The translations under genes and the position numbers were made by a program. A DNA stretch of 64,000 nt from Adenophora triphylla var. japonica (lineage: Eukaryota; Streptophyta; Magnoliopsida; Asterales; Campanulaceae). Positions 57,018-64,000 of this stretch are shown here, piece by piece (the first letter of the stretch is position 1; each line of letters opens with the position of its first letter). The notes below the pieces were generated by a model, which saw only the letters and a list, made by a program, of their open reading frames with translations, was not told the DNA's origin and did no database searches. The stretch covers positions 517,001-581,000 of the forward strand of contig JAFEMH010000338.1 in assembly GCA_022495995.1 (NCBI GenBank), written 5' to 3'.

Positions 57018-57298
57018 TGACATATTCAACCCAAAAATCATCGACTAAGGTTACTAATTTTACTTCAAACATAAATTAAGAAAAGGTTAAGTGTTATGAC
57101 TATGAAAAAGTAAATTAGAACAGAGAAAGTGTTTAAATAGTTTTTATTGTGAGAACGACAGTGAGTCCAATTATTTAATTTAAATAATAAAACAACTAAA
57201 AATCTTATTTTGAAACAAATTAAAAAGAATAGTAAGAACCTTGTTAGAAACGGAGGAGGGAGGACTTATTTGTGAATTGTGAAGATATAAAGAAAATA
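57018..57298. other. spacer with degraded MITE sequence
   Basis: Non-coding. A single GAAACGGAGGAGGGAGGA end near 57250-57268 suggests one more decayed Stowaway copy. Confidence 0.4.
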
Positions 57299-57583
57299 CT
57301 CCCTCCGTTCCAGCCTAGTGTGAACCAAAATATTGGGCACACCGATTAAGAAAAAGTAAGAGAGAGAAAAAGTGGAGAGAGAATGTTGTGAATGAAAAAA
57401 TAAAATAGGAGAGAGAATGAGTGGAAGGAATAGTTAGGAGAGAGAATATTGTGAGTGTAAAAGTAAAATAGGAGAGAAAATGAGTGGGGTAAATAGTGAA
57501 GATTTCCTTCCATTTTGGACAGTTCACACTCGGCTGAGATGGATCAAAAGAAAAATAAGTACACTCAACTGGAGCGGAGGGAG
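57299..57583. mobile_element. Stowaway-type MITE (S12)
   Basis: CTCCCTCCGTTCCAGCC...GGAGCGGAGGGAG with TA flanks. The interior (GAGAGAGAATGTTGTGA words) resembles S1 at 11465, so both belong to one subfamily. Confidence 0.88.
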
Positions 57584-57602
57584 TATAAGTCTTTGAAAGT
57601 AT

Positions 57603-58644
57603 TGTTGGAAAAATAGTGGGTGTGAAGGAAATTTGAGATTATTTCCTAAATGGGTTATTTGTTAAATGACCAAATTGATTATGGATTTGTATTCTACTCC
57701 ATGAGAACATTAAAATCGAATATTTATTTGTCCAAAATGGTTGATGGATGAATGAAATATTAAGGCTCAAAGATGATGGGTTGGAAGTGGGAAAAAGAAG
57801 TTATCCCACATTGAATGGGAATGTGAAAGGTAGATAGTTTAAATACTACTACACTTTATGTAAGGAGTAATTGTGTGTGGCATAGAGGCTCTCTCTCGCG
57901 CACGGGTGCGCGGGGGGGTGCAAATCATGGTCCAAAATAGGCTTGGGGCTACCGAACTCATGTGCGTACGCGTCCTGCGGACACGAATGTAGCTCCAAAA
58001 TGGCCTACTCGCGCAAGCCCACCTTTTGCTAAAATTTTGAATTTTTGATTTCGAAAATTGAATTTTGATTTCGGAAATTTACTCCCATTTACCCATTGTA
58101 ACTGAAACTGAAACTGAGTTAATTCGATTTTAAATTCTTCCTTGTAACAGCCATATCAGAATCAAATGCAAAATTATTACTGTAATAATTTTCGTGATTA
58201 TGATGGGATTGGCAGTTTTGATTCAAGGCAGCTATAAAATGGAGTCTTCACAAACCATTTTGGACACCAGAAATTTTTCCTGCAAACTGCTCTCACTCTC
58301 TCTTTGCTGCATATTGTTCTATCTTCGTTTGGCCTCCTTGCATATTGCATTTGGTGATACTGTCTAGGCACACTGCCAATTCGCCGGGAACTTGAGGTGC
58401 AAAGTGCCCCGGTCCGCACGTTCTATCCTGGGAGACTCGCGTCCAAGGCGGCCTCAAGCACTTTTGGTGAGGGGACGAATAAGTCTTAAGGAGGCGATTC
58501 ATCAGGGGCTCGTGCACAACCGTGTTCTTCTGCTATCTTTTTCCTTTATTTCCAGCTTTATATTTTACATTCAGGTTTATATATTTACGTTACGTAATTT
58601 TTATTAGTAATTTCTTTGCTTCGTAATTGCAAATTTTGCTAACA
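57603..58644 (+). repeat. 5' LTR
   Basis: TGTTGGAAAAA...TTTGCTAACA, 1,042 bp. A TATAAAAT box lies at 58233-58240. It contains GCGCACGGGTGCGCG followed by a seven-G run that is nine G in the other LTR. No TGGTATCAGAGC primer site follows; the interior begins TTCTTAAGACTTATT. Confidence 0.88.
58233..58240 (+). promoter_or_regulatory. LTR TATA box
   Basis: TATAAAAT about 630 bp into the LTR, plus orientation; repeated at the same place in the right LTR (near 63939). Confidence 0.6.
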
Positions 58645-58715
58645 TTCTTAAGACTTATTCCTACGTAAGGGAAGGAGTTACCGAAAACCATTCGGACTAA
58701 TAATGCTTGTTTGAA

Positions 58716-60915
58716 ATGGCAACTGAGACAAACAAAGCCGGAACCGAAACCGTGAATGGAACCCAAACTGGAACCGGAAATGGCTCTGGTTCTCAAGGCA
58801 CTTCTATTGTGACTAATCCTCATACGAGTGCATATCTCAACCCCCCATGCTGAAAAGCCTGAAAAATTTGTTGGCCACGACTTTAAGAGGTGGCAACAGA
58901 AAATGTTTTTCTACTTAACCACTCTGAATTTGACTAAGTATCTGAAAGAAGATATGCCAGTTGTGGCTGAGAATGAGACGGATGTGACAACCGTGGCTGC
59001 GGTTGATGCTTGGAAACATGGGGAATTCCTTTGTAAGAACTATGTTCTTAATGGCTTGTCTGATTCTCTCTATAATGTGTATAGAGGGAAGAAGAATGCT
59101 AAGGAACTATGGGAGTCCTTGGAACACAAGTATAAAATTGAGGATGCGGGAACAAAGAAGTTTATTGTTGCCCGTTTCCTTGATTTTAAGATGGTGGACT
59201 CTAAGACCGTGAAAACTCAAGTTGATGAGTTGCAAACAATTTATCATGAGATTGATGCCGAGGGCATGGTTCTTAGTGAGAGTTTTCAAGTGGCTGCAAT
59301 GATTGAAAAGTTGCCTCCAGCTTGGAATGACTTTAAGAACTACTTGAAGCATAAGCGAAAGGAGATGAATCTTGAAGGGCTCATTCTTCGGCTTAGCATT
59401 GAGGAAGGCAATAGAGTTGCCGAGAAAAAGTTTAACCCAAGTGTGGCCAAAGCTAATGTGGTGGAGCATGGCCAAAGCTCCAAAGGCAAAGGCAAAGGCA
59501 AAGGTAAAGCTAAGGTTGAAACAACTAGAAGGTCGTTCAACTTGAAGCCTCAAGGTGGGGTTTCCAAGAAGAGGTTCACAGGAACTTGTTACAATTGTGG
59601 TGGTGAAGGCCACAAGGCATCAACATGTAGGGCTCCTAAGAAGGCTCGTGAAGTGAACGTGGTAGATGACATTGCTAGAGATGTGTCCGATATGCACCTT
59701 GCGGCGGTAGTTTCCGAGGTGAATATGGTGGGTTCGAATCCAAATCAATGGTGGATTGACACCGGTGCTACTAAACATGTGTGCTCCAACAAAGACATGT
59801 TTAGTACTTTTGAAGCTATGGAAAATGGCGAAAAGTTGTTTATGGGGAATTCGGCCACTTCCGACATCAAAGGTAAAGGGAAGGTGGTTTTGAAGATGAC
59901 ATCCGGCAAGGAATTGACTCTCAACAATGTACTTTATGTGCCCGATATCCGGAAGAACTTGGTGTCCGGCTCGCTTTTAATTAAGCATGGTTTTCGTATT
60001 GTGTTCGAGTCCGATGTTGTCACTTTATCCAAGAATGGAATGTTTGTAGGAAAAGGTTATGTGAATGATGGGATGTTTAAGCTTAGTTTTATGGTAGTGA
60101 AACCGAATGTAATGGCTACTAAGCCCAAAGTTAATGAAATGAATAATTCTTCCGTTTACTTGCTTGAGTCTTCCCATTTGTGGCATGGTAGATTAGTACA
60201 TGTTAATTATGATGCTATTCGTAGAATAATTAACTTGAACTACATACCAAAATTTAAAGTTGATTGCAAACACAAATGTGAACCTTGTGTTGAAGCAAAA
60301 TTTACAAAACCTTCATTCCATTCAATAACAAGAAATAGTGAACCACTCGAGTTAGTTCACACGGACTTATGTGACTTTAAATCAACACAATCACGTGGTG
60401 GCAATAAGTACTTCATAACTTTTGTTGATGATAGCACAAAATATTGCTATGTGTATCTTATCAAAAGTAAAGATGAAGCTATAGAGAAGTTTATTCTCTA
60501 TAAAAATGAAGTTGAGAATCACTTAAACCGGAAAATTAAGGTGCTAAGAAGTGATCGTGGTGGGGAATATGAGTCTCCATTTGAGGCAATTTGTGCTCAA
60601 AATGGAATTAAACATGTAACCACGGCACCTTATACACCCCAACAAAACGGTGTTGTCGAACGAAAAAATCGAACATTGGAAGAAGCAATGAATGCCATGT
60701 TGATAAGTTCGGGATTACCTTCTAACATGTGGGGAGAAGCCGTGTTGTCGGCAAATTATGTGTTAAATAAGGTACCTCGAAAGAAATTAAACAAAAGCCC
60801 ATATGAATTATGGCATGGAAGAGCACCATGTTATAAATACTTGCGAGTGTGGGGGTGTCTTGCGAAGGTAGCTGTACCTCCACCTAAAAGGGTGAAAGTT
60901 GGTCCTAAGATTTGA
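58716..60915 (+). CDS. copia gag-protease-integrase polyprotein part
   Basis: The probable true start is ATG 58716 ([15 protein letters not shown]), but that frame ends at a stop near 58852; the main open frame begins at 58828. A change at the C6 run 58840-58846 would join them. Main frame (695 codons): gag core [17 protein letters not shown] and [16 protein letters not shown] (about 12-75), zinc knuckle [14 protein letters not shown] (about 254-267), protease [12 protein letters not shown] (about 308-320), and integrase zinc region [13 protein letters not shown]...CKHKCEPC. The DDE core has [19 protein letters not shown] and [19 protein letters not shown]. It ends in a frameshift at about 60910, where two bases appear lost. 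Confidence 0.93.
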
Positions 60916-62764
60916 TTGCATATTTATTGGATATGCACAAAACGATTGTGCTTATAGATTTCTTGTTCATGAATCAAAAATTCAAGATATACACAAGAAT
61001 ACTATAATGGAATCAAGAAATGCTTCTTTCTTTGAGAATGTGTTTCCGTGTAAAAGAGATGAGGCAAGCTCATCTAAACGGACGTTTGATTCAATAGAAG
61101 AAGAAGTAGGAGAAGAAAATCATCATGAAAATGATGAAGCGGAGGTAGAACCTCGACGTAGCAAACGAGGTAGGATAGAAAAATCCTATGGAACGGATTT
61201 TATAACCTACATGCTTGAAAGTGAACCACAAAGTTATAAAGAGGCCGTGAGCTCTTCGGAAGGACCTTTGTGGAAAGAAGCCATCAAAAGTGAGATTGAT
61301 TCCATTTTACAAAATCACACCTGGGAACTAGTGGATCTTCCTCCGGGAAGTAAAACACTAGGATATAGGTGGATTTTTAAAAGAAAAATGAAGGCTGATG
61401 GAACCATTGATAAGTATAAGGCCAGACTTGTAATAAAAGGTTACGGACAAAGGAAGGTCTTGATTACTTTGACACGTATTCTCCTCGTTACGAGAATTAC
61501 GTCTATTAGGATTGTACTTGCAATTGCCGCTTGCGAAATCTTGAAGTACATCAAATGGATGTAAACCGCCTTTCTAAATGGAGATTTAGAAGAGGAGATT
61601 TACATGAAACAACCAGAGGGATTCTCTCGCTTCCAGTGGCAAGAAAATAAAGTGTGCAAGTTAGTGAAGTCATTGTATGGCCTCAAACAAGCACCAAAAC
61701 AAGGGCATCAAAAAGTTTGATCAAGCCATGATTGAAAGTGGATTCAAAATCAATGAATGTGACAAATGTGTCTATGTTAAAAGCACTGAAAATGGCTATG
61801 TTATTTTGTGTCTTTACGTAGATGACATGCTTATCATAGGAAGCTGTGATAAAATGATTAAATCCACAAAGAATATGTTGAACTCGAAGTTTGACATGAA
61901 GGATATGGGTGTAGCGGATGTGATCCTTGGTGTGAAAATTTCTAGAATATCCGATGGACTTGTACTAAGTCAATCACATTATGTGGATAAAATTCTTGAG
62001 AAATTTAACAAGGATGACGATAGAAGCGGCAAATACTCCAATTGACACAAGCCTACATTTAACGAAAATCGAGGCGAACCCGTGTCTCAATTAGAGTATT
62101 CGAGGGTTATTGGAAGTCTAATGTACCTAATGAGTTGTACAAGACCGTATATTGCATATGTTGTAAGCAAACCGAGCCTGTATACAAGTAATCCTGGGAA
62201 GGACCATTGGAAGGGTATAGTGAGAGTACTAAGGTACTTAAGATATACTCGTAATTATGGATTATACTATACTAGACATCCAAATGTAATTGAAGGATAT
62301 AGCGATGCTAATTGGATATCGTAAATCAAAGACTCTAAGTCTACTAGCGGATATATATTCACATTAGCAGGTCTTTGCTATATCACGGAAGTCTTCTAAG
62401 CGCATCGTTATAGCCGGATCCACTATGGAATCCTGAGTTTATAGCATTAGACAAGTGTGGTGAAGAAGCCGAATGGCTACGCCAATTTTTAGAAGATATT
62501 CCAAAGTGGACAAAGCCTCGCCGCCAATTTGTATACATTGTGATAGCCAATCCTGCAATTGGTAGGGCACAAAGTCATATGTATAATGGTAAGTCTAGAC
62601 ATATACGTCGTAGACATAATACCATAAGACAACTACTCTACTCTGGTACCATATCTATTGACTATGTGAAGTCAAAGGATAATTTAGCGGATCCGTTAAC
62701 AAAAGGGTTAACAAAAGAGGTAGTTGAACGTTTGACATTAGGAATGGGACTAAAGCCTCTTTAG
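60899..62764 (+). pseudogene. copia reverse transcriptase-RNase H, frameshifted
   Basis: 60899-61564 has [17 protein letters not shown] (integrase end), RRSKRGRIEKSYGTDFI, and the RT start WKEAIKSEIDSI and LGYRWIFKRKMKADGTIDKYKARLV. The frame breaks at about 61455 and 61565, where the [15 protein letters not shown] part lies in another frame. 61677-62045 holds the catalytic YVDDMLIIGS box. 62082-62324 has [18 protein letters not shown], and 62540-62764 ends RNase H with RRRHNTIRQLL and DYVKSKDNLADPLTKGL. At least four frame breaks, so no full-length pol. Confidence 0.92.
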
Positions 62765-63302
62765 AAGTTAAACACAGTGGAAAACCCCACTTAGTTGACT
62801 GGAGATCCCAAGATCTAGGTTTTCAAAGGGACAACCTAACTGTTAAAAGACTTGTAGTGTCACTGTGGGGGAATCATTCCCAAACCCATTCCTTAAGTGA
62901 CATCCCGAAAGGAAAAGGTTAAGCAGCTTGCTTTTAATGATTCTTTCGCTTCGAAAATGTCGAGCGGGAATCACCTATGTGAGAGAGAAGTGTGGCCGCT
63001 TCGAGGAGAATTGCGTGAGGCTCAATTCTTAGACCCTCTCACGAGAACCGGGCATTATGTTCGGGCGCGTGAATGAACATAGTCATGAGAATTGAAGTGT
63101 GTTAGGGAGATACCTGTGTAAAGTATATGATCGGCTACACAAAAAGCTGAACAATTCAAGGACATCGTGTCTACTGATTAGCGAGTAGAGTAAATATATT
63201 TTACAAGGGAAGGTTCAAAGGGCAAACCCCTACCTATCCTATGCAGGTGTCAACTGTCGGACTTTATCACCATTTCCTCATTATTTCCTTCATGTGGGGG
63301 AT
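62765..63302 (+). other. copia 3' non-coding region and purine tract
   Basis: Sequence between the pol stop and the 3' LTR; ends with CATGTGGGGGAT, the plus-strand primer site for reverse transcription. No extra ORF was seen. Confidence 0.75.
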
Positions 63303-64000
63303 TGTTGGAAAAATAGTGGGTGTGAAGGAAATTTGAGATTATTTCCTAAATGGGTTATTTGTTAAATGACCAAATTGATTATGGATTTGTATTCTACTCC
63401 ATGAGAACATTAAAATCGAATATTTATTTGTCCAAAATGGTTGATGGATGAATGAAATATTAAGGCTCAAAGATGATGGGTTGGAAGTGGGAAAAAGAAG
63501 TTATCCCACATTGAATGGGAATGTGAAAGGTAGATAGTTTAAATACTACTACACTTTATGTAAGGAGTAATTGTGTGTGGCATAGAGGCTCTCTCTCGCG
63601 CACGGGTGCGCAGGGGGGGGGGTGCAAATCATGGTCCAAAATAGGTTTGGGGCTACCGAACTCATGTGCGTACGCGTCCTGCGGACACGAATGTAGCTCC
63701 AAAATGGCCTACTCGCGCAAGCCCACCTTTTGCTAAAATTTTGAATTTTTGATTTCGAAAATTGAATTTTGATTTCGGAAATTTACTCCCATTTACCCAT
63801 TGTAATCGAAAGCGAGTTAATTCGATTTTAAATTCTTCCTTGTAACAGCCATATCAGAATCAAATGCAAAATTATTACTGTAATAATTTTCGTGATTATG
63901 ATGGGATTGGCAGTTTTGATTCAAGGCAGCTATAAAATGGAGTCTTCACAAACCATTTTGGACACCAGAAATTTTTCCTGCAAACTGCTCTCACACTCTC
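63303..64000 (+). repeat. 3' LTR, truncated by the window end
   Basis: Matches 57603-58300 nearly perfectly. Differences seen: a seven- versus nine-G run, one C/T, a short AACTGA repeat difference near 63805, and one base near the window end. Confidence 0.95.

Larger units (their letters stand above)
57603..64000 (+). mobile_element. Ty1/copia LTR retrotransposon, 3' LTR leaving the window
   Basis: Left LTR at 57603-58644, gag-protease-integrase-RT-RNase H in copia order, a purine tract CATGTGGGGGAT at 63291-63302, and the right LTR from 63303 past the window end. The visible 698 bp of the right LTR matches the left LTR except for a handful of changes, so insertion is recent. The coding frame nevertheless has several shifts. 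The left target duplication would be AGTAT (57598-57602); its partner is outside. Confidence 0.95.

Overview
This is a window from a repeat-rich, AT-rich plant nuclear genome, probably a eudicot. The signs are spliced genes with GT-AG introns, Stowaway MITEs starting CTCCCTCCGTCCC, a Mutator-like element, hAT elements, Helitrons with an RPA1-like gene, and Ty1/copia and Ty3/gypsy retrotransposons. No rRNA, tRNA, CRISPR array or prokaryotic operon was seen. I can support one host gene; nearly everything else is mobile DNA.

Layout. 1-5.87 kb: broken Ty1/copia element, minus strand, running off the left edge. 5.9-11.06 kb: Ty3/gypsy element, minus strand, with 5' LTR, gag, protease, RT and RNase H; it is cut off where the copia element begins. 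12.13-21.3 kb: the host gene, minus strand, 15 coding exons. It encodes an acylated PP2C phosphatase fused to two cyclic-nucleotide-binding folds and a kinase-like domain (type of Arabidopsis At2g20050). The exon chain is open from ATG to stop (1,078 codons) although its introns hold three Stowaway insertions (one of them a single end), a hAT-like MITE, a TRIM and a long AT microsatellite.

21.71-26.97 kb: complete Mutator-like element with long TIRs and a 10-bp target duplication. 27.24-30.59 kb: hAT element with an 8-bp target duplication. A 366-bp hAT-type MITE sits directly against it at a target site offset by one base. 31-34.5 kb: LTR debris, including a Tat/Ogre-like gypsy 3' end. 34.58 to about 47 kb: a Helitron, minus strand, with a clear 3' hairpin/CTAG end, a decayed Rep-helicase gene, a nearly intact RPA1-like gene and an unidentified spliceable ORF on the opposite strand.

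47.62-53.30 kb: young copia-type element, minus strand, with both LTRs and a 5-bp target duplication but most of pol missing. 53.3-57.6 kb: MITE cluster, partly nested in a small non-autonomous Helitron (54.85-57.02 kb). 57.60-64.0 kb: young copia element, plus strand, whose 3' LTR leaves the window.

The mobile elements do not form one system with the host gene; they are layers of insertion. A pattern across the layers is that six frame breaks in unrelated elements each sit at an A/T homopolymer one base shorter than the reading frame needs. This suggests slippage decay or homopolymer undercalling in the assembly. All coordinates were worked out by eye and may be off by a few bases where a boundary is marked approximate.
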